NCBI GenBank assembly: GCA_034336665.1
Contig: JAPFBE010000002.1
Location: 7,176,146-7,240,145, forward strand
Reading direction: 5' to 3'
From: Luscinia megarhynchos
Lineage: Eukaryota > Chordata > Aves > Passeriformes > Turdidae
Length of the DNA stretch: 64,000 nt
The notes beneath the pieces were generated by a model. That model was given only the letters and a program-made list of their open reading frames with translations. It was not told the DNA's origin and searched no databases. Positions 27,354-39,504 of this stretch are shown here, one piece after another (positions within the stretch are counted from its first letter, which is position 1; the number at the start of each line of letters is the position of its first letter). The position numbers were made by a program, and so were the translations under genes.

Positions 27354-27398
27354 TTATTATAAGAATTTTTATTATTATAATTATTATAAGAATTTTTA
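27354..27398. repeat. 18-bp direct repeat, AT-rich
   Basis: TTATTATAAGAATTTTTA occurs at 27354-27371 and again at 27381-27398, separated by nine A/T bases. It looks like a local duplication inside AT-rich intron sequence. Confidence 0.8.
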
Positions 27399-29696
27399 GT
27401 TATTCATTAGGAAGGGGAATATTTTCAATTGTCTTCACTTTATGATAAATCTCAAAGTTCTGCTACTACCAATTCAGAAAACATTCTGTATTGTACATTT
27501 CATTTAATATCAACTCTACATAAGGTAAAGAGCTTGTAATGTTCCTTTGCTTACTGGAGTGATACTGCCAGACTCTGCTATTGAGTATAGCAGATGCTGA
27601 TTAAGTTTTGACATGATTGCAAGAAGTGAGATTATAAAGTTTGCGAGAAATAATTCACAGTATTAAACGGTGGTTTGGGTTTTTTTTGCCTCCAAGTATG
27701 CATTTTTGATTATTAGAAAATCCCAGCAGATTGTTTAGCATCTTCATAATTTGTCTGTTTGTCAACAGTAAGTGTTGAAATTGGTGCCAAAAGGTTAAAT
27801 GTTTTCAAGTATTCCCATAGAGATGAACCATTAATTTGATGGATAAGGAGCAACAACTCAAATTAGTTTTGCAGTCAATTCTGTACTATACTACATACAC
27901 TTCTGCAAATCTTTATTTCCACTGATAATTGATTATGAGAATAAACTAATATTTTGTAAGCAAAATGCCCATTTATCAATAGGATTGGTCAGTGTCTGCA
28001 GTTGATTTAAAGTTTTTAAGATTTAAGATTTTTCTCTGCTTTGAGAAAGCAGACACATTTCCTGAATACTTATATCTTCCTCATAATAAGCTGTTATTGA
28101 ACTGTAAGCCATAATTTCAGACTTAATAAATGAAGATCATCATAAATGAAGTAAATACAGAAAACAAATGTGCTACAAATGTTGTTCATGTTATATGGTG
28201 AAGTTACAGTCACAATCCATAGCCATCAGCTTTAAAGCCTGAGTCGAGACCATCTTCTTCCAAGGATCTGATTCACTAGAGCCCCTGGCTGATTTGGTAT
28301 CTATCATCAGAAGCCCACATTTAGAAACTTCTTGATAAGCACATGCAGTTGGAGTACAGCAAGCTCTGCCTGTGTATGTCTGGGACAGCTATGACTGGCA
28401 GAGGATGCTGAGCAGTCTATGAGCACTGCATTTCCAGAAACTCCACTTTTATGCAAATGCCCTGGTGCAGTAACGTGAAGAAGGCTGAGAAGGACTGGTA
28501 AGGGAGGGTCAGGCTGCCTTTAAGCATAGCTCTTGGCCTGCACACCAGCCATCCTCAGAGAATTGCTGATAAGCAGAAGTGTGGTGTGTGCCTACATGTA
28601 TGCCACTGGAATAGCTGCTCCTTTATAGAAAAGTGGTTCCTTCTTACTTTGGGCTTACTTTGTAGTCTAGAGGAAATAATTGCAAGCATCTCCCTGCAGT
28701 GTGGCTGGAGTTCCTTGTCCTTTTCTGATTAGCTACTCAGTGTTTTCTCTGTGGCACTGCCTCCATCTCTTCAGGATGCATGGATGGTCTTTAGAGTCCA
28801 GTTATGATAACTACCAAATTTAATATTTTTCTATTTTTGCCAATTTTTAAATGAATACCTGGTGTATTCCATATTATCTTTTGCTGTTACTTCTAAGACC
28901 TGCAGGTCTTTGCATTGATAGTGTATATTCTTGTGATTTATCTTTAGCTTTTATTCCTACTTGTTAGCTCATTTTCTGAACAGCCTAGAAGGATTAAATG
29001 CCAAATAATAAATGTGTGTGCACGAATATCTATATTTACCTCTGTGTGTGCATGTCTGTGTTTGTACATAATCTGTGATGTTATACTGCAACAATGTGTT
29101 GATTCATGATATATAGCTGTTACCTTTGATATTCCACTTACAGAGGTGATCCACCCTGTTAGGTCCAGCATAAACATCTAAAGAAAGATTAGTCACACTC
29201 AGTGGTAATTTGTTGCATTTTTTTTCATTTACACTAGTTTCTGGATTTTATTTGAGCCTGTTTTAGATTTTTTCTATACATAGCATAACTCTAAGATGAT
29301 TTTTCAGAGATTTGCTAGAAAAAGTCTGAATTATTGAGAGATAAACTGAAATAGCTTGTGTATTTGAATGAAGGTATAATATCTTGCAGTTACTGCATTT
29401 TTCCCATATGATTACTTTACAGTTTTCAACTAATTTACTATTACAAAAAGTAGGGCTTGTGAAATAGTTTCACGTGGGAATCATGGGGTTTTCCTGCAGT
29501 CCCAGAATACAGTGTCAGAGCAATGAGTCAGGAGCTGTTCATTCCTAGTATGGCACTCAGCAATATAACACATTTCTAAACTTCTGGCTGCTGAGCTTTT
29601 AAAGAGTTGAGTTGTGGCACTTCTGTAGCAGGAAGGAAGCAGGACCAGTGTGAAAGCTGACCAGGGTTTAACCAATGTAACTGTTTCTGCCTACAG

Positions 29697-29847
29697 TGTT
29701 GATGACAGAACTGCCTACCTGGCCCTGGGAGCAGTGAGGAACATCTCACTTAACATTTTCATCTCCAACATTGGTGATGATGCCTACGACACCAATGTTT
29801 TCTTCAATTTTTCTGGAGAGCTCTTCTTCATCAAAATGTGGCAAAAG
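29697..29847 (+). CDS. ITGA9: ITGA9 exon C (calf-1, 50 codons plus split codon)
   Basis: The acceptor is CTGCCTACAG and the donor AAG/GTAAGA. The exon has 151 nt. The first T completes the glycine codon begun in exon B, and the remaining 150 nt encode VDDRTAYLALGAVRNISLN, then IFISNIGDDAYDTNVFFNF, then SGELFFIKMWQK. This is the core of the calf-1 beta-sandwich. NxGDDAYxxNVxFNxS is the conserved strand pair found across integrin alpha chains. Two N-glycosylation sequons are visible, NIS (in VRNISL) and NFS (in FNFSG). Both correspond to sequons I remember in human ITGA9 (KNISLN and FNVS). The preceding genomic sequence 29650-29696 happens to stay open in the same frame, but the acceptor and homology place the start at 29697. 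Confidence 0.96.
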
Positions 29848-30999
29848 GTAAGAAAGGCTAATCTCACTATGAGCAAGTCTCTTAACCTTAAGCCAATTTA
29901 TTTACAAATTAAGGATGGGCTAGAGGATGGTCTAGTCCACACCACTGAGACATTTGGAAGTTGTATTTGGTTATGCTGGACTTGAACTTCTTTCAGGCTC
30001 TTTAATAAGATTTTTTTTCTTTTATGGATTTGGTGTGTATAGATTACACCTTCTGTATTTCTGTAGAAGACACATGCCTGTTATTTGTGGTGCTCTAATG
30101 AAAAATGAAGACAGTTTGTTTGAGGTATTTAGAGGTTCAGGGAGACTGTTGGAAACTGGTAAGATACCAAATGGCACTGAAATACAAAACCTAACTTTTG
30201 TTTGCACCCAGCAGGCCTGGTTATCTCTTGAGCTGGGCTTCTAGACTTTCTCCTTGTTGAAAGCAAGATACAAGGGTTGTTTCTTTGCTCATATCCTGGT
30301 GCAGCTTTGGGTTGTGGCCAGGGCACATCACTAGATCCAAGAGGTCAAGAGTGCTTTTAATCTCATCAGGCAAATATGTTGACTTTTAGTCTCTTTTCAT
30401 TTAGATAGAAATGCTTGGATGTTTTCATTAGCAGGAGTTCATTTAGAAGCAAAGGTGTTGTAATGCAAACAGTGAATCAAGCTTTTTGCAAACTGATGGT
30501 TATGAAAGGTTTTTGAGTGTGAGTGATGTGACAATAATTGTGCAAAATGGGAGCTGTATGATTGTGACAACATTCTCTGTTCCCGCTTTTCAGTTTTCGT
30601 CTCTCTTCTAGAGCTTTGCTTTACAAGCCATAAGAGCAATATTAAAAACAGTAGTACAACTATTGCAAAGTTCAGGATTAACTTGGTCCACTGAACCAAT
30701 AAAATTTTGCCATTATTGTCATGTTTTATGATAGGTTTAAATTATTATAAGCCTCTTAAAATAACTCACTGCATAATAAAAAAAATCATAATTTCTTATG
30801 CATGTTAATTCTCATGGTGTTCAGTTTTGACTGCACAGTAGCAAGCCTCAGTGAGTTGTCTTTTTATTATGAGCTTCATTTTCAGACATTATGTGCTGCA
30901 AATGTACATTTCATTATGAGGGAAAAGGCAGGGGATAAACTAGAAATGCCTACACCAATGTACAACTTCTCCATAGTAAAGGTTTTATGGGAAGATTTT

Positions 31000-31055
31000 C
31001 AGGATCTGGCCCAGTTCTCATTGAAGTCAGTGAGTGGGTTTCCATTCCTTTTCAC
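31000..31055. repeat. Possible relic of an ancient amniote repeat
   Basis: The words GGATCTGGCCCA and CATTGAAGTCAGTGAGTGGG resemble phrases that recur in turtle, crocodilian and bird genomes (GATCTGGCCC, then TTGAAGTCAATGGGAG). The match is short and from memory, so this is only a possible relic. Confidence 0.35.
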
Positions 31056-32364
31056 TAGAAAATAAACAAAGCTTGATGCATGTTCTTTTAAAAAATTGTT
31101 GTCATCTTTTTTCTTTTTTGAGTATTTTACACATTCCATGTCACTGGAACACCAATTCCCTTCATCATTTTCCTTGGCCGACACCGTGAGGAAAGAAGCT
31201 GAAGTGTTGTTTTTTCCCATGATATTTTACCTTGAGCTTGGGTTTATGGAAGTCTTGAAAACAGCTGTGCTGAGTGCTGCATAGAAGGAGCAGTTTCTGA
31301 AAGCAGTTGATATTCTAGTATTATTTCACTACTCAGTGTATTTTCTTCCAAGATAAGCTACTATTTCTTTAAAAAAAGTACTGCACACATCTTCCTCCAG
31401 TCTTGCAACCAGCATCAAAGTATAGTCTGCTATTACTCCCTCTGTTCCAATGTTCCTATGATTAATTTCATCGAGTTTGGTTTTTTTTTTCTGATATTTA
31501 ATTCATTATTTCAGTAACAATTTTGGAAACCAAGTTACAGGATTTTGTTAGGCTATTTTACTTTCATTCAACTTTCGGTCAAACTAATATATCATTGGCC
31601 TCATCATTTTTTTTTCAGGTGGGAAACTGGATAATGACCTCATAGCCTCAATTACACTGCTATATTTTCCCTAAGCTCTTTGACAATGTGGGGTGTTTTC
31701 TTTGGTAAAATATCAGTTTCCATGTCTCATAACCTACTCCCATCCTTTGACATCTATGCAGATTTTGTTCCTTGTTGAATATTGTCCAAACAGAAATCCA
31801 GAACATAAAGCCAGAATAAAAAAAACCCCAGAGCCTAGAGTTTTTTTTAATTTTGGAATCAAAAGAGACTTTGTGTGATGGGAAGCATTAAGTTTCACCT
31901 GCCTTTTAATGAATAGTGCTAAAGTGAATTTGCATGAGATCTTTCATGTGATTGCTGGATTGTTTCTCTGCAAGGTGACTGAGAATGATGATCACATATT
32001 AGGTTTTTTTAACCTGTCTCTGGAGTCCGTTCAAGGTGCTGTAAGATCCCTGTGTGTTTTTCCCATGACTCCACTGGGGACATTTGTAGTGAATTCAGTG
32101 CAGTTTTGTTTCTTTCTGGTTGGTTACAATGAGACCTGACAGTGCAAAAGTTTAATGCTGGTTTTTTTTCAGCAGAGTTCCTGAGACAAAATGCAACATC
32201 TTGTGTTTGAAAAACAGTGGGGTGGCCTAGTTCAGGGATGATGATGGTACTGTTCCCTGAAGAGTCTGAGTAAGCTAGCTCCTCTTTCCTTCCTGGAGAT
32301 TGAGATTTCATGAGACTTTGTAAATAGAGACACCACCTAGAGATCCATTGTCTACTGGAATAAT

Positions 32365-32510
32365 TTCACCAGGGCAGTGGTGGATTCTCCAGTGTTGGAC
32401 ACGTTTAAGATTCAGTGGACAGGGTGCTGAGCCATCTTGTCAAGGCTGTGTTTTTCCAAGAAAGGTTGGACCAGATGGTCTTTGAGGTCCCTTCCAACCT
32501 GATATTCCAG
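32365..32510 (+). mobile_element. CR1 LINE, 3' end
   Basis: The segment has the typical bird CR1 3' untranslated wording: CCAGGGCAGTGGTGGATTCT at the start, GTGCTGAGCCATCTTGTCAA in the middle, then AAAGGTTGGACCAGATGGTC and GAGGTCCCTTCCAACCTG at the end. It is 5'-truncated, as most CR1 copies are. The usual short tail repeat (ATTCTATG) is reduced to GATATTCCAG, so the copy is old. It lies in sense orientation to ITGA9. Confidence 0.88.
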
Positions 32511-34134
32511 GCTTTGCCATATCTCTGCAAGTTGAAAAAGCATTTGCTGATTGATATTTAGGAGACTCCACCTATTCCACTAATTTTCCTATTATGCTGC
32601 AGCCAGTTCTTTCCATTTCATGGATGAAACCCAGCCTTTTCTTTACATCCCTCCTGGCAGACAATTCTTCTCTGAAGAGACACAGCATGGGTTGACTTCT
32701 CATTCCTGTGTGGTCCTATGGATACAATTCCTGTGCCACGATTTAAGATCTCACTCTATGAGATAGGGTTGTTTTACAGGTGCACTGCAGTGAATTTCAA
32801 AATGTGTCCAGTGAGAAAAGTATGAAATGCTTGAAATACATGTTCTTTTAAAAAAAATAGAGAGGAAGAAAGACACTTCACCTGTGTGCTCAGATTTTTT
32901 CTTTACTGTGTTGACAAAGAAATCTTGGTCCCCTCTTCTGTGTAGAATAGATTTCAAAATATTTTTTTTAATCTGAAAATTTGTCATTCCTTAATTTTAA
33001 TTCAGGTTTAGGGAAGCATTCTATGTCAGAGTCTGAAAAATCCACTTAACAGAGCTGATACAACTTTCCTATCAAAGAATGCAGAGTGTTGCAGTGTGCT
33101 GAGTCTGGAAAAAGAATAAAAAAGCTATTGCTACTAATTTCTACACCATTTTACTTCTACTGGAATTACCTCCTGGCTTGTGTTTTTTTGTTGAAGATGC
33201 ATGTCAGCAATAGGCACTTTGCTAACCATTGTTAGGTGCTGCTCAGTGCAGAGGAATATTTTCAGGGCAGTTGCAGAAATAGCACTGTAAGCTTGCTGGC
33301 AGTGGCAGTAAATGTGTAGGGCAGGAGCCATGTCTCTATTAAATGAGTTCAGCTGTAGCATGAGATTTTATAGCAATATTATAAATCCAGCATATTTTCC
33401 ATAATAACAGTAAAAGAGCAATAATGTATAGCATTAATCTCTCCCTGTTCTGCAAGGGCTGATAGGAATCTCCCAGCTAACCCAGCACTGTTTTTGGAGA
33501 AAGCAGGTCAGGAGATTCCATTGCTGAACATCATTCCCTGATGTAGATTGTTCCTACATTTCAGACAGGCTTCCAGTATCCAAAGCCAGCTGTGTGTAAC
33601 ATTCCTGCTGCTTCTCACAGCAGCTTTTGCCAAGCAGTAGGTGAGTGAAGTCAGCAGGGCCAGACCAGGGCAGGGTTAGCAGTGAGGTTATGGCTCCTTT
33701 GGGTGCAGGAGTTGCCCATGATTCCTTTGTGAGCATGTACCTGGAAACACTGGTGTGGAGTATGAATATTGCTGACAACCACAGTCATGCTGCCTGTGGG
33801 CTCTGGTTTTACTTCTGATGAGTAATGGGATACTCTCTGTGTTACCAGGGAGATCATGCAATTTGGATATGAACTCACTCTTCTTCCTCACTCCCAGAGC
33901 TCTTGCTGCCATCTCTTGACTACAATTGTCCAGGAGGGCTGCAGATGAAGGCAGAGTTTAACTTTTTCTGAATCAGAATTCTCTTGCACCAGATTCCCAC
34001 ACTGATCAAACTGTCCCAGAGTCTTAAGTCTGGCAGGGAGAGGATAGGACACAAAAAATCAAAGACACATGCTCCCTTTTGGGCCACTGGAAGAAAATTT
34101 AGGTCCTGGGTATTCATTATCTCTGTTTTTCTAG

Positions 34135-34590
34135 CAGTTTCTGCCCCTTTGGATTGATGCCCTAAAAGCATGGTTAGGTGATAAAATGCAGCTAACTTTA
34201 TAAAGGATCCCCTCCAGTGCACAAGATGCTGAAATGCGCTGAAGATTTACCCATGACATAAAGCAAGCACAGTTTTATAAGTTTAGCAAATTAGCATAAT
34301 TGATAAGAATTCCCAGTTAGAGATACAAGTGATGAGGAAATTTCCCTCTTTTGGTTCAACTCTCTTTTAAAGCCCCCCTTCCTCATTAGTTGTTTATGGG
34401 AAAGTGGCACTTGAGCTTGGTTCTCAGGAAAATCAAGGTTAGGATTTGGGACTTAGGAATGTGTTTTGTCTTTCTGTCTAACAGAGCAGGTAAAATACTA
34501 GCTACTGATCTATTAAGTTATACAATAATAGGCTACAAAGCTACAAGTATATGTGAAAAATATATAAAAGCAAAAATTAGTTTGGCATCA
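34135..34590 (+). repeat. LTR-like dispersed repeat, copy 2
   Basis: This is the second copy of the family at about 12955-13480, sharing TGATGCCCTAAA (34155), GCAAATTAGCATAA (34286), CCCAGTTAGAGA (34312), GGAATGT followed by TTTTGTC (34457) and TTTGGCATCA (34581) in the same order. At the left edge both copies can be read as ITDALK-like or WIDALK-like codons, which may be the end of a retroviral coding region before the LTR, but stops intervene. The bases after the right edge, TGGCAGATGAGTTAACG from 34599, could be a primer-binding site. That is conjecture. The copy is diverged and non-coding. Confidence 0.65.
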
Positions 34591-35689
34591 GGATCCCCTG
34601 GCAGATGAGTTAACGTGATCAGTCTCAATTCACATCCAGCTTGTTAGCAGAAACCTCTTAAAGATGGCTAGCAGAAATCTCTTAAATTGGTGTTTTGATT
34701 TAATCCACCTGATTTTGCATGTAGTGTGTTTGAGCAGCTCTGTAAACCCCCCTGATGGAGGGTCAGAGGAGAGAGTTTCCGAGTAGTGCGGAAGCTCTGA
34801 GCCCTTGCACAAGTTCATCTGGAAGATTGCCCAAGCCATATATCACTTACATGAAGAGGTTTGAACCCTTTGCCAGCAAAGCAAAAGCTTTTATTGCCAT
34901 GGCTTGGGAATACGAGTAGTGTGACAGTAGCCATGCCAATTTGTTGCCTCTCTGTTTTTGCAAGTCAACTATTTCTTCAGAGTGTGCCAAAATGTTTTGT
35001 ATCCCTGGGGTAAAATTGTCCACTTTCTTAACTGGGAAGACAAAAACATGTGCAGCTCAAGCTATCAAACTTCATTGTTTATTTTAATATTCTTTTTCTG
35101 TGAATGCTCAATGGAACCCACAACTTTTCTGCTTCCCTAGGGATAAGTAAGGAGCAGTGCTTTTTCAGGTCAGGGGCTGTAAGTGTTATATAATATACCC
35201 CTACTCACAGCAGGCAGGAATTGAAGGCTAGACTGTTGATCCAAACTTTCCACATGGGATTCATGTATCATTCCTATCATCAGGGAATGAACATCCTAGA
35301 TTTGGTTTATTCATGTAGAAAGTAGCAATTTGAGCCTTTAAAATTTTTCTCCTATGCTATGATTTTTCATGTAGATCTGAGAGATATTGATATTTAGCTT
35401 GTATGGGGTTTGTGTATATATAAATATATTGATGTATAAGCATATATTTCATTTTTTATTACTTTAATTTTTTTTTCTCAACAAATTAATTGAATGAATA
35501 GAATGACAGCTTAAAAGTTTTGCAGTTTAGAAGGTGTGATTTTTCAGGGCATTAAATCTTGTTCTGCTCAGTGTTGGAAGAACCTGTGTGAGTTTGATTG
35601 TTATATACATTGAGAAGTTTTATGCTGATCATGTGGGGCTGGGCTTTGGGTTACACAGTGTGGAAAGTGTTTGTCTGGAAGTAGCTCAT

Positions 35690-35752
35690 AATGATTTATC
35701 ATGATGTTTATCTTGGACATCTTTTCCAACTTTGATGATTCTATGATGCTAT
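35690..35752 (+). mobile_element. Probable CR1 LINE 3' tail remnant
   Basis: The end of the segment reads CTTTTCCAACTTTGATGATT followed by CTATGATGCTATG, the form taken by the CR1 3' terminus with its ATTCTATG-type tail. Upstream the match fades quickly, so only the last few dozen bases are recognisable. An AT dinucleotide run (TATATATATATA) follows directly at about 35753-35765. Confidence 0.55.
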
Positions 35753-37139
35753 GTATATATATATAGTGGTTTTGAGGAAGATCCTGGGATTCTTTGTGTG
35801 GCTCAAATTATTAAGGGAGGTTTTATGTAATTGCCTAGTTCTGCCCTTCTCACAGGTCTGCCAGGGGAATGATTTTCTAAAGGAAGAACAGCTGTGTGGA
35901 TGAATACAGTCATGTGAGATGTACTTTTTGTGGGGATTTAGAAGGCAGCCTGTAGCTATAGCAAAGACCATTTACAGTGAATCCTGACCTACCTGCTGGT
36001 GTAGATCATTGTAATGAACAGATGTACCAGGCAATGTTGCATTTCTCTGTGTCTGGGCATCAACAGAGGTCCTGGTTTCCATCCAGGTGAGGTAGGGAAA
36101 AGGAGATCCAAAGCACTTAACTTATGAGACTTCTTCAAGGAGGTGGAGAAGGACTTCATGAGCCACAGGCAGTAGCTGTTCACCCTGTTTCAGTCTCTGA
36201 GTGGCCCATAGCTCAGCAGCCAAGCTGCATCTCCCTGCACGATTTCAGGAGCTGCACAGAGCTGGGAGCCAGCAGTGCCAGGTTATGGGAGAGGGCTTTG
36301 CCAAAGAGATTTTGCTGTCTCTGTTGCTGACATCCAGCCACCCCTATCTACACTATTATTTTGATAAAGTGCATTACTAGGAGAAAGGTAAAAAAGCCTT
36401 CACAGAGGGTAGAGCCCATTATATAGTGAACTCAATATACTTGTCTTGGATATGCTTATTTAAAGGTTATGCTATCCCTCCCAATGGATCCCAAAGGTCA
36501 CCAGTGACTTTCCTGTGTCCCAGTGTCTCACTTCATTATCATGTTTTGCTCTTAAACTCAGTGGACAAAGACATGCCAGTGTTTGAGATAAAAAAATCTA
36601 CGGGACAGGGTTCATCTCCTGTCTTCTTAGGATGAGGCTTAAAATTGTCTGAACTTTAACATACTCTGCAAAAGACCTAGATAAGAATTAATTTGCACAG
36701 CTTTCAGTGGCTTTCATTACAGCAAGAAATGGGGGATTACTTTTGTTGCTATTTGAAGCCTTAAGTTTATTGAGTTTCCAGTATGAAAGGTCAGTTCTGT
36801 TTTGGCAGGAGTTTCTCTTGGTCACTTTTCTAATAGGCTTCTCTGATGCTGTCGGAACATAAATGACACTCCTGGTGTAAAATCCAGTAGAATTGTAAAC
36901 AAATATATGTATCTATCTATACAGTATATATAAACGTATATTATAGGGATAATATGCATGTGTGTATATATTTATGCTTATTTGCATTGCTTAGTCCTTT
37001 AGCATGTTGTAATTGTGGTCTTCTGTGGCTGGAAGTAGTGCCAATTGTTCTCTTTCGCCTGGTTGTGAAGCTGACAGGATAAAACCCAAACCCCCTTTAA
37101 TCCTGTTAAGCACAAGCTATGATCGTGTGGCATACTTCA

Positions 37140-37185
37140 GGTATAGCTTCTCTGAAGTCAATGACAGCTTTGCTGTAGAAAGACA
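37140..37185. repeat. Possible relic of an ancient amniote repeat
   Basis: CTCTGAAGTCAATGACAGCT resembles the same GAAGTCAATGG-type phrase seen near 31030. The match is short, and this call is weak. Confidence 0.3.
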
Positions 37186-37761
37186 GCTGCACAGTCAAAA
37201 ACAAGAGTAAAGTTGTGAAAATTTTTTAGCTGAAAATCAAATGAGGGGCCAGTGATGCTTAAGAAATCACAAACTTTCCTGTCTGTGGGTTTTGTATCAA
37301 TATGTGCTCCTGTTAGCAGAAGCAGACATGTTAAACTCAATCTGAAGGAGGCCCCAAATCTAGTTTTGGTTCGTGGTTTTTGGGGATTTTTTTGAGAGGG
37401 AGCTTCCTGTGGTGTTTCATCAAAACCAGAGGCACTGGGCACAGCAGGGAGGAAGAGTGAGAAGTATTTCAGCTGGCCTGGTTGCAGGCTCTGGGGTGAG
37501 CAGGGGACTGCCTCTTCACTGTGGTCCCCACCCAGGCAGGCTGCAGGGGATGCCGAGCCAGGCACATTCCCAGATGGCAGCATTTTGCAGCCTGCCTTTG
37601 GGAGGAGGCCAGAAAACCTGCACTTGACTTCTGGCCATAACAATCTGCAGACACAGTGAATTCCACTTAGCAAGGGAAAAGAAGGAGTGCACTAAAAATC
37701 TGCTCTATAAAGTAGTGTGGTACATCTTAAAGCCTTACAAGTGATCTGCTAAGCTTTTATT

Positions 37762-37781
37762 AAAAAAAAAAAAAAAAAAAA
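37762..37781 (+). repeat. Poly(A) run, 20 bases
   Basis: There is a run of 20 A residues after GCTTTTATT. It could be a mononucleotide microsatellite or the tail of an old retroposed sequence. No poly(A) signal or recognisable coding remnant precedes it, so the origin is not determined. Confidence 0.9.
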
Positions 37782-38508
37782 GGAAAATATATTTTAAATA
37801 AGCCTGTTTCAATATCCAAGTGCAGCAGGTACTTTTGCATTTCAGCATTATCCCAAAGTTTCAAGGTTTTCATGATGTTAAAAGGGTTTTTGGGGAAGAT
37901 ATCCTAATGCACACTGTGTTTGAATTCCTAAAAGAGAAAGACCAAAACCCTCAAACCTATGTGTGTTTCAACGAGGCATTTCCTGTGGTTTCAGGTTTGG
38001 CTTTAGCTGTTGGGGGATTTTGTGTTGAGCTAAGGTTTATAGATTCCAGGAAAATGTCCAGTGCCAAACTCATTATCATTGTTATTACCTTATTCTTTAC
38101 ATTTGAAAATTACTACCAGTGAAGGATGGAAAAGACAGAAGGGTAGGGTAAGGCTTGATTTTATTGATTGTATTTCCTCATTATGAATTTGGGGGGGTGT
38201 GTTGAAGTATTTGTGAGGGTTTTAGTTTGCTTTTTCAGACTTTGATGGTACTTGAATTTATTTTCTGAACTCGTTATGAATTTAAGCATTCCACTGTAAC
38301 ACTAAGAGTGAATAGCTGTGTTGCAGTTGAAAACAACAATATTCATTTTAATCTTATACACAGAAGATTGTCTTATGGCTTATCTAGGCATATATTATCC
38401 ATGCTTTCAGAAGTACCACTAGAAAATGAATATTGGCCAACTTGTTTGATTTCTGCCTTTTGCCTCCTGCTTTTAATTTTTGGAGCAGCAGGTTTTAAAG
38501 ATAGTTTT

Positions 38509-39504
38509 TGTTGTTGAATGAACATGTGTGCAACCATTGGATTTGCATGGTAGCAGGGAGGGCTATAGGAGTGGCTTCTCAGAGAAGCTGCTGGAAGCTT
38601 TCCCCGTGTCCAGTATCAGCCGACTCCACGACAGACCCACTGCTGGTCAAGGCCAAGGCACTCAGATGTGCTAACACCTCTCTGATAACATATTTAGGCA
38701 GGAAAAATGTTATAGTGCAGAAGTAACTGTGGCCAGAGCAGAGTGAGAACACGTGAGAGGAACAACTCTGCAGACACCAAGGCCAGTGGAGCAGGAGGGG
38801 CAGGAGGTGCTCCAGGTGCCAGAGCTGGGATTTGCCCCCAACCCATGGTGCAGACCATGGAGAGGCAGCTGTGCCCTGCAGCCTTGGATGTCAGTGGGAG
38901 TGCAGAGATCCACCTGCAGCCCTTGGAGGAGACCCAAGGTGGATGCCCAAAGGCTGCAACCCCATAGGAAGCCCACAGTAGAGCAGGACTTGGGGCCCTG
39001 TGGGAGACCCACATCTGTAGCAGATGGTTTGAAGGACTGCACAGTGGAAGGAACCCATGCAGGAGTAGTTAGTGAAGAACTGCAATCCACTGGGACTCAT
39101 GCTGGAGAAATTCATGGAGAATGGTCTCCTGTAGGAGGAACCCCATGCTGTAGCAGGGGAAGAACTTTTCTCCCTGAGCAGGACACAACAGCAGAAACAG
39201 CATGTGATGAGCTGACCATAAGTCACATTCCCAATCTCCCTGTGCTCAGAGAGCAGGAGGTAGAGTCCAACAATGAGGGAGGGGTAGAGAGAAGGTTTTT
39301 AAAATTTGTTTTACTTCTCATTATCCTGCTCTGAATTTGTTTGGTAATAAATTCAGTTAATTTCCCCAAGCTGAGTCTGTTTTGCTGGTGATGGTCATTG
39401 ACGAATGCTCTCTACCAGTCCTTATTCAACACATGAACCTTATGTTGTATTTTCTCTCCCTTGCTCACTTGAGGAGGGGAGTGATATAGTGTCTTTGGTG
39501 GACA
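38509..39504 (+). mobile_element. Endogenous retrovirus LTR (avian type), with possible primer-binding site after it
   Basis: About 1 kb that I recognise as a common long terminal repeat of bird genomes. Visible LTR parts in order are GGGAGGGCTATAGGAGTGGC near 38555, a TATA-like ATATTTA near 38690, then a GC-richer region with degenerate units of about 45-50 bases (GGAACCCATGCAGGAG, GGGACTCATGCTGGAG, GGAACCCCATGCTGTAG). These are followed by a T-rich stretch, AATAAA at 39346-39351, and a GAGGGGAGTGATATAGTGTC ending. The copy ends in ACA, and two bases later TGGCATCCAGCCAGGATC (39507-39524) may be a primer-binding site. Retroviral internal sequence is not recognisable past about 39540, so this is an LTR plus a few internal bases rather than a provirus. 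It is in sense orientation to ITGA9. Confidence 0.75.

Larger units (their letters stand above)
14819..29696 (+). other. ITGA9: Intron B-C (about 14.9 kb)
   Basis: Donor GTGAGT is at 14819 and acceptor CTGCCTACAG ends at 29696. Named contents are a 13-bp hairpin (16796-16829), an LTR-like fragment beside a T-tract (about 17174-17460), a GATTA-type short repeat (23997-24012), a T/G-rich tract (26512-26640) and an 18-bp direct repeat (27354-27398). The other stretches, including 17460-26500 and 27400-29690, hold AT-rich sequence with no exon, structural RNA or named repeat that I can support. The minus-strand frame of 148 codons at 24506-24952 has no recognisable motif and looks random. Confidence 0.82.

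Noticed and set aside
29650..29985. Plus-strand frame extending beyond exon C on both sides
   Set aside because: Only 29697-29847 matches integrin sequence. Acceptor CTACAG and donor AAG/GTAAGA define the exon, and the extra codons are intron read-through.
37158..37673. Minus-strand open frame of 171 codons in a GC-richer patch near a poly(A) run
   Set aside because: The sequence reads as non-coding, with no family resemblance. The openness follows from local composition, and the A-run is about 90 bases away with no poly(A) signal.
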